Shown here piece by piece: positions 8,588 through 17,374 of a stretch of DNA of 43,252 bases. A program made the translations under genes and the position numbers. Within the stretch, counting starts at the first letter, position 1. Every line of letters starts with the position of its first letter. The stretch lies in assembly GCF_009746625.1 (NCBI RefSeq), contig NZ_VWXL01000089.1, forward strand, positions 1 through 43,252, read 5' to 3'. This DNA is from Caproicibacter fermentans. GTDB lineage: Bacteria; Bacillota; Clostridia; Oscillospirales; Acutalibacteraceae. The notes under the pieces were generated by a model, which saw only the letters and a program-made list of their open reading frames with translations, searched no databases and was not told where the DNA came from.

Positions 8588-9838
8588 ATGGATAAAATTA
8601 TGGCCTATTTCGGGACTTTCACCGCCGCAAAAGACGGTGCCGTTGCCTCTTTCAAATTCGAGTATCTGACTACGCTTTTGTTCGCTGCGATTGTTATCTT
8701 TGCAGGGCAGGCCATGGTCAAACATTCCAAGCTGCTTCGCAAATATGCTATTCCGGCCCCGGTGGTATCCGGTTTGATTTTCTCTATTATTGTGTCAGTC
8801 CTCAAGGGCTCCGGAACCATTGGCTTTGAATTCGACACAAAAATCATGAAGGACTTCACGCAGAATATTTTCTTCCTGTGCGTAGGGTTCGGTTTCAGCA
8901 CAAAGATGCTGAAACATGCCGGCGGAAAGCTGTGCGCCAAAATCGCATTTGCTGCTGTTTTGCTGATTACGCTGCAGGATGTGGCGGGCGTCGCGCTCGG
9001 CAAAGTAATCGGCATGGATCCGCTGCTCGCGCTGCAGTGTTCTTCCTCGGCTATGTCCGGCGGTGTTGGAACCGCATCCGCTTTCGGTCCTATTTTCAAA
9101 GGCTGGGGCGCAGACGCTGCGACAACGGTTGGCGTCGCCGCAGGTACAATGGGCAATATCATGGGCTCCGTCATCGGCGGCCCGGTCGCGGCATTCCTGA
9201 TCGCCCGCTACTCGCTGAAGGCTGACCCGAATGATAAACCGGCGGAGCTGGCGACCGGAAAGGTCAATCCGCTGGAAAACCACAGTATGGTAAGAGCGTT
9301 CGCAATGCTGCTTCTGCTTGCCGGACTCGGCATGCCGATCTATTGCCTGCTTGACAATATCCCAATGATTTCCATGCCGAAATTCATCGGCTGCCTGTTT
9401 GCCGGCGCGATCGGCCGCAATGTACTGGAGGCCACTCACCAGAATACTTACGAGCCTGAAGTCAATGCCCTTGAGCACATGTTCCTGGAACTTTACCTGG
9501 CTCTGGTGCTTATGACCATCGACCTGACTAAGCTCGTTTCGGTTGCAGGCCAGATGGGCATCATCCTGCTGATGCAGGCGGTTCTGATCGCTGTGTTCGG
9601 CATCTTCATTTCGTTCAGACTCTTCGGCAAAGACTACGGCGCAGCGGTCATGACCGCCGGCAATATCGGTTGGGGCTGCGGCTCCGGTCCGAATGCGGTC
9701 GCGAACGAAAAAGCGATCATGGACGAATATGGCTGGCACAACATCGCATGGGTTCTTTATCCGTCTTTCGCTGTTATCATAGACGATATTTACAACCCGA
9801 TTTTCCTTTCGGTTTTCGGCAGCCTGTTTAAGCACTAA
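8588..9838 (+). CDS. gltS: Sodium/glutamate symporter
   Basis: A 416-residue membrane protein of the GltS (ESS) family, with two related halves and about ten hydrophobic segments. The conserved re-entrant loop motifs are visible as GGVGTASAFG in the first half and GWGCGSGPNAVANEKA in the second. It imports glutamate with Na+, supplying the substrate and using the Na+ gradient that GcdB builds. AGGAGG lies about 10 bases before the ATG. Its place inside the dehydratase/decarboxylase cluster supports glutamate as the fermented substrate. Confidence 0.92.
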   Translation: MDKIMAYFGTFTAAKDGAVASFKFEYLTTLLFAAIVIFAGQAMVKHSKLLRKYAIPAPVVSGLIFSIIVSVLKGSGTIGFEFDTKIMKDFTQNIFFLCVGFGFSTKMLKHAGGKLCAKIAFAAVLLITLQDVAGVALGKVIGMDPLLALQCSSSAMSGGVGTASAFGPIFKGWGADAATTVGVAAGTMGNIMGSVIGGPVAAFLIARYSLKADPNDKPAELATGKVNPLENHSMVRAFAMLLLLAGLGMPIYCLLDNIPMISMPKFIGCLFAGAIGRNVLEATHQNTYEPEVNALEHMFLELYLALVLMTIDLTKLVSVAGQMGIILLMQAVLIAVFGIFISFRLFGKDYGAAVMTAGNIGWGCGSGPNAVANEKAIMDEYGWHNIAWVLYPSFAVIIDDIYNPIFLSVFGSLFKH

Positions 9839-9917
9839 AAAGACGATACGTATCACCTGATTTTCTGAAATCACTTGAACCCGAAGAAAGTTCGGAGTAG
9901 AGTATGATTTGGCATGA

Positions 9918-9958
9918 CGGCCGCTGCTGCGAACGGAAACGTAACCATGCGGCGGCCG
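9918..9958 (+). other. GC-rich hairpin between gltS and hgdC
   Basis: CGGCCGCTGC (9918-9927) can pair with GCGGCGGCCG (9949-9958), giving a 10-bp stem with one wobble and a 21-base loop. There is no T-tract, so it is not a standard terminator. It could protect the 3' end of an upstream mRNA or lower read-through into the hgd genes. The rest of the 223-base gap shows nothing else clear. Confidence 0.4.
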
Positions 9959-10061
9959 CTGCCGCGTCTTGGGGGGGCCGGATCGAAACCATGCCTTCGG
10001 GGCGTCGGCCGTATGCTGGCAAAAACGTTCACGAAAATTCATCTTTCTAAGGAAGGTAATT

Positions 10062-10844
10062 ATGAATACGCTTTATACGATGGGAATCGACATCGGCTCG
10101 ACGGCCTCAAAATGCGTGATCCTGAAAGACGGAAAAGAAATCGTCAGCAAATCGCTGGTTTCCGTCGGCGCAGGTACCAGCGGGCCTTCGAGGGCGATCG
10201 CGGAGGTGCTGGAAAACGGCGGTCTGAAACGAGAGGATATGGCATTTGTTCTGGCCACCGGATACGGCAGAAATTCCCTTGAAATCGCGGATAAGCAGAT
10301 GAGTGAGCTTAGCTGCCACGCGCACGGCGCCCATTTTCTCTTTCCGAATGTGCATACGGTGATCGACATCGGCGGTCAGGACGCGAAAGTTCTTCATGTC
10401 GGCGACGACGGGAATCTGGTCAATTTTGTCATGAACGATAAATGCGCGGCCGGAACCGGAAGATTTCTGGATGTTATGGCGCGTGTTCTGGAAGTTGACG
10501 TCGGCGATCTCGCGGGGCTTGGGGCAAAATCTCAGGTTCAGGTCGAAATCAGCTCCACCTGCACCGTGTTTGCGGAATCGGAGGTTATTTCCCAGCTGGC
10601 GAAAGGGACGGACCGCTGCGACATTATCGACGGAATCCATCGCTCGGTTGCCGGCCGGGTCGGGGGGCTGGCCCGCCGCGTCGGAGTTCAGCCGGACGTC
10701 GTCATGACGGGCGGCGTCGCAAGAAATTGCGGAGTTTTGCACGCGCTCGAAAAAGAGCTGAATACAGAAATTCAGACGTCTCCGCTAGCCCAATATAACG
10801 GCGCACTGGGCGCCGCGCTGTTTGCTTTTGAAAAATGCAGGTAA
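10062..10844 (+). CDS. hgdC: 2-hydroxyglutaryl-CoA dehydratase activator (archerase)
   Basis: A 260-residue ATPase of the BadF/BadG/BcrA/HgdC family (ASKHA fold). It shows the phosphate-binding [11 protein letters not shown], the DIGGQDAKV motif, and the two cysteines (Cys128 in [11 protein letters not shown] and Cys167 in ISSTCTVF) that, one from each monomer, ligate a single [4Fe-4S] cluster in the homodimer. It injects one electron, driven by ATP hydrolysis, into the dehydratase. ATG 10062 is chosen because GGAAGG precedes it and the family motif begins at residue 8; an upstream in-frame ATG at 9969 adds 31 unrelated residues. It lies directly ahead of hgdA and hgdB, as in known clusters. 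Confidence 0.95.
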   Translation: MNTLYTMGIDIGSTASKCVILKDGKEIVSKSLVSVGAGTSGPSRAIAEVLENGGLKREDMAFVLATGYGRNSLEIADKQMSELSCHAHGAHFLFPNVHTVIDIGGQDAKVLHVGDDGNLVNFVMNDKCAAGTGRFLDVMARVLEVDVGDLAGLGAKSQVQVEISSTCTVFAESEVISQLAKGTDRCDIIDGIHRSVAGRVGGLARRVGVQPDVVMTGGVARNCGVLHALEKELNTEIQTSPLAQYNGALGAALFAFEKCR

Positions 10845-11028
10845 GATCCTTTTGCCTCTTACAGGGATGATTCACATAAGTCTGCACTCCAAACGTGCAG
10901 CGACCGTCATGCTGTTTTGGCAGAATCCGTATCGAAACAAAATTCACATCAGTCCGTGAAAATACTCTATATCGCTTTAGCAAAAGATTCTGCCGGCAGC
11001 GCAATAACAGTTAGGAGGAAGCTATTTA

Positions 11029-12315
11029 ATGAACGACAAGGAGAAGGCGGAGCAGGCCCCTGTTTCGGCAGAGGCGGCTCCCGTCAAGAAGAAGAAAACT
11101 CAGTCTCCCGGTGTTTTGGCTCTGCAGAAGGTCGTCAATGATGTTTATCAGGCGGCCCGCGACGCGAAAAAGGAAGGGAAACTTGTCGGATGGTCTTCAT
11201 CCAAATTCCCCTGCGAAATTGCCGAAACCTTTGATTTGAATGTCGTGTACCCCGAAAATCAGGCCGCGGGCATCGCCGCGCACCACGACGATACACGTCT
11301 CTGCACGATCGCCGAAAACGAGGGCTACGACGCCGATATCTGCTCTTACGCCCGCATCAATCTTGCCTATGCGATGGGCAACGAGACGACAAACGAGGGC
11401 AGGCGGATGCCGATGCCGGATTTCGTCCTTTGCTGCAACAACATCTGCAACTGCATGACAAAATGGTATGAGAACATCGCCCGCATCCACAATATTCCCC
11501 TGATTATGGTCGACATTCCCTATTCCAATTACCCGGAGGTCGACGACGACTTTGTTGCCTATGTTCGCGGTCAGTTCGATATCGCGATCAAACAGCTCGA
11601 GGAGCTGACGGGTAAGAAATTCGACGAGGAGAAGTTCAAACGCGTGTGCGGATACGCAAACCGCACGGCGAACGCTTGGCTGAAGGTCTGCGATTATTTG
11701 CAGTATAAGCCGTCCCCGATGTCCGGCTTTGATCTGTTCAACCACATGGCGGACGTCGTTACCGCGCGCGGGAAGAAAGAAACGGCAGAGGCGTTCGAAC
11801 TGCTGGCTTCCGAGCTTGAGGAGAACCTGAAAACCGGAAAATCGACGCTGCCTTTCCCGGAACAGCACAGAATCATGATGGAAGGCATTCCACCGTGGCC
11901 GCATCTGCGCGAGCTGTTTAAGCCTTTGAAAGAGCATGGCCTGAATGTAACGGCGGTTGTTTACGCCCCTGCGTTTGCGTTCCGGTTTAACGATGTGGAA
12001 GGCATGGCGCGCTCTTATGCCGTGGCCCCGAACAGCGTCTGCCTCGAAAAGGGAGTCGACTGGCGTTCGCAGCTGTGCAAGGACAATAAGGTTGACGGCG
12101 CTCTCGTTCATTACAACAGAGCCTGCAAGGCTTGGTCCGGCTATATGCCCGAAATGCAGCGCCGCTGGCAGAATGAGCTCGGAATTCCGGTTGTCGGCTA
12201 TGACGGCGACCAGGCCGATTCCAGAAACTTTAACGCGGCCCAGTATGAGACCCGCGTGCAGGCTCTTGTTGAAGCGATGGAAGAAGCCGACAGGAAAAAG
12301 GAGAGTGGAAAGTAA
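11029..12315 (+). CDS. hgdA: (R)-2-hydroxyglutaryl-CoA dehydratase subunit alpha
   Basis: A 428-residue subunit of the 2-hydroxyacyl-CoA dehydratase D component (HgdB/FldB/FldC superfamily). After an acidic/lysine-rich N-terminal tail of about 25 residues, cysteines in CSYAR, FVLCCNNICNCM and the later region are candidates for the cluster ligands. With HgdB it removes water from (R)-2-hydroxyglutaryl-CoA by a ketyl-radical mechanism after activation by HgdC. TTAGGAGG is present upstream of ATG 11029. It overlaps hgdB by one base (TAATG). It is somewhat shorter than the Acidaminococcus alpha subunit. The 184-base gap behind hgdC holds no evident gene. Confidence 0.93.
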   Translation: MNDKEKAEQAPVSAEAAPVKKKKTQSPGVLALQKVVNDVYQAARDAKKEGKLVGWSSSKFPCEIAETFDLNVVYPENQAAGIAAHHDDTRLCTIAENEGYDADICSYARINLAYAMGNETTNEGRRMPMPDFVLCCNNICNCMTKWYENIARIHNIPLIMVDIPYSNYPEVDDDFVAYVRGQFDIAIKQLEELTGKKFDEEKFKRVCGYANRTANAWLKVCDYLQYKPSPMSGFDLFNHMADVVTARGKKETAEAFELLASELEENLKTGKSTLPFPEQHRIMMEGIPPWPHLRELFKPLKEHGLNVTAVVYAPAFAFRFNDVEGMARSYAVAPNSVCLEKGVDWRSQLCKDNKVDGALVHYNRACKAWSGYMPEMQRRWQNELGIPVVGYDGDQADSRNFNAAQYETRVQALVEAMEEADRKKESGK

Positions 12316-13457
12316 TGGCGATTGCGGAAAAATTAGCGGAATTCAGAAAAATTGCCGACAATCCGAAGACACAGCTGGAGCATTATAAGTCAAAAGGGAT
12401 GAAAGCCGTCGGCGTTATGCCTTACTTTGCCCCCGAAGAACTGGTTTTCGCCGCCGGAATGTTCCCCGCGGGGATGTGGGGTTCCAACACCAAGTCGATT
12501 TCCCGCGCGAAGGAATACTGTGCAAGCTTTTACTGCTCCCTGGTGCAGCTTGACCTTGAAATGCTTCTGGACGGCACGATGGACGGTTTGGACGCGGTGA
12601 TTACACCGACCTGCTGTGATACGCTCCGCCCGAATTCCCAGAACATCAAGGTCGCCATGAAAAACAAAATGAAGGTTATCTTCCTGGCGCATCCCCAGAA
12701 CCGTTTCCCCGAATGCGGCGTGAAATACACGGAATCCTGCTACAAAAAAATCCGTGCGGAACTGGACGAGGTTTCCGGCCATAAGACGACCGATGAAGAG
12801 ATTCAGAACGCGATTAAGGTTTACAACCGTTCCCGCGCGGCCCGCCGGGAGTTCGTAAAACTGGCCGGGGCACACCCCGAGGCGGTTTCCGCGGTCATGA
12901 GGAGCGGTGTTTTAAAGGCTTCCTATTTTATGCTGAAGGATGAATACGCCGACAAGCTGGAAGCCTTGAATGCGGAGCTGAAAGCGCTTCCGGCTTCCGA
13001 CTGGAAGGGCGTCAGGATCGTAACTTCCGGCATCATCTGCGATAATCCCACGCTCCTGAAAATCCTTGACGATAATAAATGCGCGATTGTTGCCGACGAT
13101 GTGGCTCAGGAAACGCGTTCCTTCCGCTGCGATGCTCCTGAAGATGACGCGGACCCGATCCATGCGCTGGCAATCCAGTTCAGGAATCAGGATTACGATA
13201 TTCTTCTCTATGACAAGTTCTCGAGCCAGAACCGCCGCGGCGAGTACGTCGCCAAGATGTGCAAAGACAATCACGCCGACGGCTTAATCCTTTTTATGCA
13301 GCAGTTCTGCGATCCGGAGGAAATGGAGTATCCGTACCTAAAAAAAGCCCTGGATGCGGCCGGTATTCCTCATATCCGTCTGGGAATCGATCATCAGATG
13401 CGCGACTTTGGTCAGGCTCAGACTGCGATTCAGGCGTTTGCCGACGTTCTGGACTGA
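12315..13457 (+). CDS. hgdB: (R)-2-hydroxyglutaryl-CoA dehydratase subunit beta
   Basis: A 380-residue second subunit of the dehydratase, the same length as known HgdB (about 379). Cysteines in YCASFYCS, TPTCCDTL and FMQQFCDPEE are candidate ligands or active-site residues. The MQQFCDPEE segment is typical of the C-terminal half of this superfamily. Start-stop overlap with hgdA implies coupled translation and equal stoichiometry. It is the last gene of the cluster and is followed after 39 bases by a strong terminator. Confidence 0.94.
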   Translation: MAIAEKLAEFRKIADNPKTQLEHYKSKGMKAVGVMPYFAPEELVFAAGMFPAGMWGSNTKSISRAKEYCASFYCSLVQLDLEMLLDGTMDGLDAVITPTCCDTLRPNSQNIKVAMKNKMKVIFLAHPQNRFPECGVKYTESCYKKIRAELDEVSGHKTTDEEIQNAIKVYNRSRAARREFVKLAGAHPEAVSAVMRSGVLKASYFMLKDEYADKLEALNAELKALPASDWKGVRIVTSGIICDNPTLLKILDDNKCAIVADDVAQETRSFRCDAPEDDADPIHALAIQFRNQDYDILLYDKFSSQNRRGEYVAKMCKDNHADGLILFMQQFCDPEEMEYPYLKKALDAAGIPHIRLGIDHQMRDFGQAQTAIQAFADVLD

Positions 13458-13496
13458 CGATTGCTTGTTTATAACAACTTATTTTCCTGATCCATC

Positions 13497-13530
13497 AAAA
13501 AGGCGGTCTCTGAAAGGAGGCTGCCTTTTT
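13497..13530 (+). terminator. Terminator of the glutamate fermentation cluster
   Basis: A 15-bp stem (with three G-U pairs) capped by a GAAA tetraloop at 13512-13515 and ending in TTTTT (13526-13530) forms a classic intrinsic terminator 39 bases after hgdB. Confidence 0.9.
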
Positions 13531-13609
13531 GCATTCGGGAATCAAGTTTGCCCAGTATTGCCGCGTATTTTCGGCCGGGTAGAAGAGAGCTGAAAAAAGA
13601 GAGAAAGGG

Positions 13610-13638
13610 TTGCTTCTTGTCATATTTTAGTTTATAAT
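13610..13638 (+). promoter_or_regulatory. Promoter of the lysozyme-like gene
   Basis: TTGCTT (13610-13615), a 17-base spacer and TATAAT (13633-13638) form a vegetative promoter about 86 bases before the ATG at 13725. Confidence 0.65.
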
Positions 13639-13724
13639 CAAGACAGATTTTATAACTTTTAGTAATAACTTGGATGAGAATAATCATGACATTAGGTGAA
13701 AAGGTTCCACTTGGAGTGAATCGA

Positions 13725-16238
13725 ATGAAGAAAAGAACCGTACTGAAAAAAACAATTTCAGCAGTCTGCGCGGGCTGCCTCGTCCTGTTTTCCTTCCCTC
13801 TGCCTTTCGGCGCGGCTTCCGCGAAGGCAAAAACGACGGATTATTTAAATCTGCGGCGGGGCGCCGGGACAAATACGAATGTTATTTTGACCATATCCAA
13901 AAATACTACGGTGACCGTTCTTGATAATTCGGATGCCCAATGGGCCAAGGTGCAGACGTCGGACGGCAAAACGGGATACTGCTTTAAGCAGTATCTCAGC
14001 TTTTCATCCGGCTCAACCACGACTTCCGGTTCAGCCGCCGTGACTGCAAAAACGACGGACAACCTGAACCTGCGGCAGGATTCTTCCCTGAGTGGAAAAA
14101 TACTGATGGTTCTTGCCAAAGGGTCCTCCCTTACGGTTCTGGACAATTCCAATTCAAGCTGGGTGAAGGTTCAGACGCAGAACGGGGCGCAGGGCTGGTG
14201 CAGCCGTGCTTATCTGACGGTTTCCGGCGCGGCCGCCCCGCCGGAAACCAACACCTCTTCTTCCGCCGCAACGGCAAAAACCACCGATTACCTGAATCTG
14301 CGTTCCGGGGCCGGGATGAGCAACAAAGTGCTGCTCACATTGAGCAAGGGAGTCAGCGTCACGGTTCTGGACAACTCAAATTCAGACTGGGTGAAGGTTC
14401 GCACGCAGAACGGCACACAGGGCTGGTGCAGCCGCAAATACCTGACCGTTACAGGCGGAACGAACACCGGAACGAATTCCTCATCCTCTACGCCGCCGTC
14501 AAGCTCATCAGCCTTATCTTCTCAGTCTTCATCTTCCCAGCCGTCGTCGTCATCTTCGTCGTCCGGCAGCAATGGTTCGGGGGGGACAGATACCGAAACG
14601 AACTCAGGAGTATCCGGAATCAAGGGAGCAACCGTAACTGCCGACGTGCTGCGTTTGCGGGAGCAGGCGAACACATCCTGCAAGGTCCTCTCCAATCTTG
14701 TCAACGGCACAAGCCTGCAGGTGCTCGGCGCGCCGGCTTCCGGATGGGTCAAGGTACAGACTCCGGACGGCAAGACCGGATATGTGAGCACGGATTATGT
14801 AAAAATCATCTATTCCGACGGCACTTCGACGGGCGGAAGCACTGATACAAATCAGGGCGGCGGAACGAACGCGTCTTCTCTTTCGCTTTCGTCCGGTTCA
14901 CAGACGGTGCCGGCCGGAAAGACTTTATACCTGAAAGCTTCAACCAGCCCGAGCAATGCGGATGTCAGCTGGTCAAGCAGCAACACCTCCGTCGCAACGG
15001 TTATAAACGGGTATGTGACCGCCGTATCAAAAGGCAGCGCGGTCATCACCGCAACCTCCGGAACAGAAACCGCCACCTGCGGCGTCACGGTATCGGATGC
15101 CGAACCGGTCCGAACGGCTTATGCGTCGCCCAATATTGCAGGGCCGGGCGAAACCGTTACTTTGACTGCGATTACGGACTCCAGCCGTGACGGGGTCAGG
15201 TTTTATGTTACCAAACCGACGGGGATTACAAGTTCCATAGACGCCGTCAGCAGCACGCAGGAAACGACAAACGGCGTAACGACCAAAGTGTGGAAGGCGA
15301 GCGCTACTTTCAGTGATCCGGGCAATTATACCGTGCTTGCACAGTCGCGGGCCGGTGGGGTTTACACCACCGCGGGTTTCACCACAAGCGCGTATATCAC
15401 GAAGCAGGCCGATAAATCCGTCACATCCTCCGAGGAGCTTCGTGTCAGCGACGAAATGATTCAGCTGATTTCCAAGTGGGAAGGTTACCGCGCGTGTGTT
15501 TATACGGATACCATTGCGTCCAGTCAGATCCCCACAATCGGCTACGGCTGCACATTGGCGGCAAACGCCGAGTTTTACAACGGGGTGAGCGAAACCGAAG
15601 CGTGGTCCATGATGGTCAACCGGATCAACGGCTCGTCTTATACTTCCGAGCTGAATAAGATGATTCGGAACAACGGGTTTTTAATGAACCAGTATCAGGC
15701 GGATTGTCTGATCAGTTTTGCCTACAACGTTGGTTCCGGGTATTTCAACAGTTCCACTGAGATGGATTTTATCAAAATTATGAAGAATGCGGTCCGGCCT
15801 CCGGATTTCTCCTCCGGAACCACATATGAGGCGACGGTCACGGAAAACACCCAGGTCAGGAGTAACAGCGGAATCATGTCCGCACAGAACGCGTCCGTGA
15901 CGGCGGGAACGGCTGTTGTTGTTACGGGCGGTGATTTTTCCGACAAAAAGGACGGCTGGTATCAGATCAAACTGACCGACGGAACGGTCGGCTGGGTCAA
16001 TTCCGGGTATGTCAGCCTCGCGAATTCCTCCAGACTTGTCCATGACCTTGCTTATACGAACGCCTATGCGATGGGGACGGAGCTGATTCGCTGGAACCAG
16101 GCGGGCGGCAAATTCTACACCGGGTTGTTCTATCGCCGCCTGGGGGAAGTCAACGTCTACAATTACGGGGATTACAGCGCGGCCCGATACAACAAGTACG
16201 GATATGGGTACCCGAGCGCCGCGGCTTCGCTTCAATAA
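13725..16238 (+). CDS. Secreted GH24 lysozyme-like protein with SH3b and Ig-like domains
   Basis: An 837-residue exported protein. A signal peptide covers residues 1-33 (KKR start, hydrophobic core, AASA end). SH3b repeats lie at about 33-90, 104-165, 180-243 and 301-362, with a serine-rich linker at 248-289. A Big_2-type Ig domain follows (385-457), then a second Ig-like stretch (470-560). From about 573 the sequence matches the GH24 muramidase fold: Glu586 in KWEG, Asp595 and Thr604 in PTIGYGC fit the Glu-Asp-Thr triad. A fifth SH3b domain (about 699-766) is inserted before the C-terminal GH24 segment WNQAGGKFYTGLFYRRLGE. The likely role is cleavage of peptidoglycan outside the cell. The ATG at 13725 has GGAG 8 bases upstream. 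No phage genes adjoin it, so it looks like a host autolysin or secreted lysozyme. Confidence 0.88.
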   Translation: MKKRTVLKKTISAVCAGCLVLFSFPLPFGAASAKAKTTDYLNLRRGAGTNTNVILTISKNTTVTVLDNSDAQWAKVQTSDGKTGYCFKQYLSFSSGSTTTSGSAAVTAKTTDNLNLRQDSSLSGKILMVLAKGSSLTVLDNSNSSWVKVQTQNGAQGWCSRAYLTVSGAAAPPETNTSSSAATAKTTDYLNLRSGAGMSNKVLLTLSKGVSVTVLDNSNSDWVKVRTQNGTQGWCSRKYLTVTGGTNTGTNSSSSTPPSSSSALSSQSSSSQPSSSSSSSGSNGSGGTDTETNSGVSGIKGATVTADVLRLREQANTSCKVLSNLVNGTSLQVLGAPASGWVKVQTPDGKTGYVSTDYVKIIYSDGTSTGGSTDTNQGGGTNASSLSLSSGSQTVPAGKTLYLKASTSPSNADVSWSSSNTSVATVINGYVTAVSKGSAVITATSGTETATCGVTVSDAEPVRTAYASPNIAGPGETVTLTAITDSSRDGVRFYVTKPTGITSSIDAVSSTQETTNGVTTKVWKASATFSDPGNYTVLAQSRAGGVYTTAGFTTSAYITKQADKSVTSSEELRVSDEMIQLISKWEGYRACVYTDTIASSQIPTIGYGCTLAANAEFYNGVSETEAWSMMVNRINGSSYTSELNKMIRNNGFLMNQYQADCLISFAYNVGSGYFNSSTEMDFIKIMKNAVRPPDFSSGTTYEATVTENTQVRSNSGIMSAQNASVTAGTAVVVTGGDFSDKKDGWYQIKLTDGTVGWVNSGYVSLANSSRLVHDLAYTNAYAMGTELIRWNQAGGKFYTGLFYRRLGEVNVYNYGDYSAARYNKYGYGYPSAAASLQ

Positions 16239-16299
16239 AGTGAAATGACGGTTGCCGCGGCAGACGCACAAATGATTGATCGTGACAGGAGCTTTAAGA

Positions 16300-17214
16300 A
16301 TGATAAATCCGAAACCGCTGTTCCCCGGGGCGAGGGTCGCGCTGATCGCGCCGTCGGGTCCGGTGCCCCCCGAACGCCTGGAGCCCGCCGTGCGGTCGGT
16401 AGAGAAACTGGGACTCGTGCCGGTCGTTTATGAAAGCTGCCGAAGTGCTCACGGATATCTCGCCGGAGAGGATCAGCTGCGGGCCGATGATCTGAATCAT
16501 GCGTTTGCAGACAGAAGCATTGATGGTATCCTTTGCATTCGGGGCGGATACGGCGCTCAGCGGATATTAAAGAAACTTGATTTTTCCTGTATTCGAAAGC
16601 ATCCAAAGTTTTTTTCCGGTTACAGTGATGTTACCACCCTGCATATTGCGCTGAACCAGCTCTGCGGTTTTATTACCTATCATACGCCGATGCCTTCCAC
16701 GGAGCTGTACGACGGCGCCGACGAATACACCATGAAAAGCCTGAAAAGGGTGATGTTCGGCGATTCGGCCGGCACGCTGGAGAATCCCGGATCAATGGAG
16801 CCGGAAGTTCTTGTGCCCGGGTGTGCCTGCGGGCGCTTGACCGGCGGGAATTTGTCGCTGGTGGCTTCTTCCCTCGGCACGCCTTTTGAAATTGATACCC
16901 GAGGCAAAATCCTGTTTCTGGAGGATGTTGATGAGGAACCTTACCGGATCGACCGGATGCTGACACAGCTTTTGCTGGCCGGCAAACTGAACGACTGCGC
17001 GGGTCTGATGTTCGGGTACTGGACCCGCATCGAGGCCGAACAGCCCGACCGTTCCCTGACTCTCTTACAGATTTTCAGGGAACTGATTGTGCCGCAGGGG
17101 CGGCCGGCTCTGATGAATCTTGCCTGCGGGCACAGCCTGCCGTCGATGTCTCTTCCAATGGGGAAAAAATTGAAAATGGATGCTTCGGCAAAAAAGATTT
17201 CGATTCTAAGATGA
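16300..17214 (+). CDS. LD-carboxypeptidase, peptidase family S66
   Basis: A 304-residue cytoplasmic-type S66 peptidase of normal length. The nucleophilic serine is Ser109 in FFSGYSDVT, the conserved glutamate is in LFLEDVDEEPYRID and the histidine in CGHSLPSMSLPMG. The substrate pocket motif RGGYGAQRIL is present. The family removes the terminal D-alanine from L,D-linked tetrapeptides of recycled muropeptides. ATG 16300 with AGGAG 8 bases upstream is preferred to a TTG at 16276. It follows the lysozyme-like gene after 61 bases, consistent with a joint cell-wall turnover role. Microcin-immunity (MccF-like) activity is the alternative within S66. Confidence 0.9.
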   Translation: MINPKPLFPGARVALIAPSGPVPPERLEPAVRSVEKLGLVPVVYESCRSAHGYLAGEDQLRADDLNHAFADRSIDGILCIRGGYGAQRILKKLDFSCIRKHPKFFSGYSDVTTLHIALNQLCGFITYHTPMPSTELYDGADEYTMKSLKRVMFGDSAGTLENPGSMEPEVLVPGCACGRLTGGNLSLVASSLGTPFEIDTRGKILFLEDVDEEPYRIDRMLTQLLLAGKLNDCAGLMFGYWTRIEAEQPDRSLTLLQIFRELIVPQGRPALMNLACGHSLPSMSLPMGKKLKMDASAKKISILR

Positions 17215-17232
17215 TTTATTATTTTATTTTTC

Positions 17233-17261
17233 TTGACAAATATGAAGAAAAATTTTATAGT
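17233..17261 (+). promoter_or_regulatory. Promoter ahead of the M20-M55 gene pair
   Basis: TTGACA (17233-17238), 17 bases, TATAGT (17256-17261): a near-consensus promoter. The start of transcription would fall near 17268, immediately before the terminator hairpin at 17271, so most transcripts might stop within about 45 bases. Confidence 0.65.
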
Positions 17262-17270
17262 AGTTGAGAC

Positions 17271-17312
17271 AAAGATGCCGCAGTGATTTTCTGGGGCATC
17301 TTTTGCTTTTTT
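17271..17312 (+). terminator. Terminator or attenuator in the leader of the M20 gene
   Basis: AAAGATGCC (17271-17279) pairs perfectly with GGCATCTTT (17295-17303), and the stem is followed by TGCTTTTTT. It could simply end ldcA transcription (stop at 17214), but it sits after the promoter at 17233-17261 and before the M20 gene at 17375, so it may also act as an attenuator. Confidence 0.75.
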
Positions 17313-17374
17313 GAATATGGGACATTTTCCGAAGTTCGGCTGCATTTGTTGAAAGAAAAGTGAGGTGTCGGCAA

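Noticed and set aside
8795-10042. Open frame of 415 codons antisense to gltS
   Set aside because: Same reasons: full overlap with a well-supported transporter gene and low-quality composition.
13825-14460. Tandem DNA repeat array or CRISPR-like repeats
   Set aside because: The near-repeats are in-frame SH3b domain duplications with divergent copies and no spacer regularity.
13725-16238. Prophage lysis module
   Set aside because: The GH24-like gene has a signal peptide and wall-binding domains and no holin, tail or capsid genes adjoin it.
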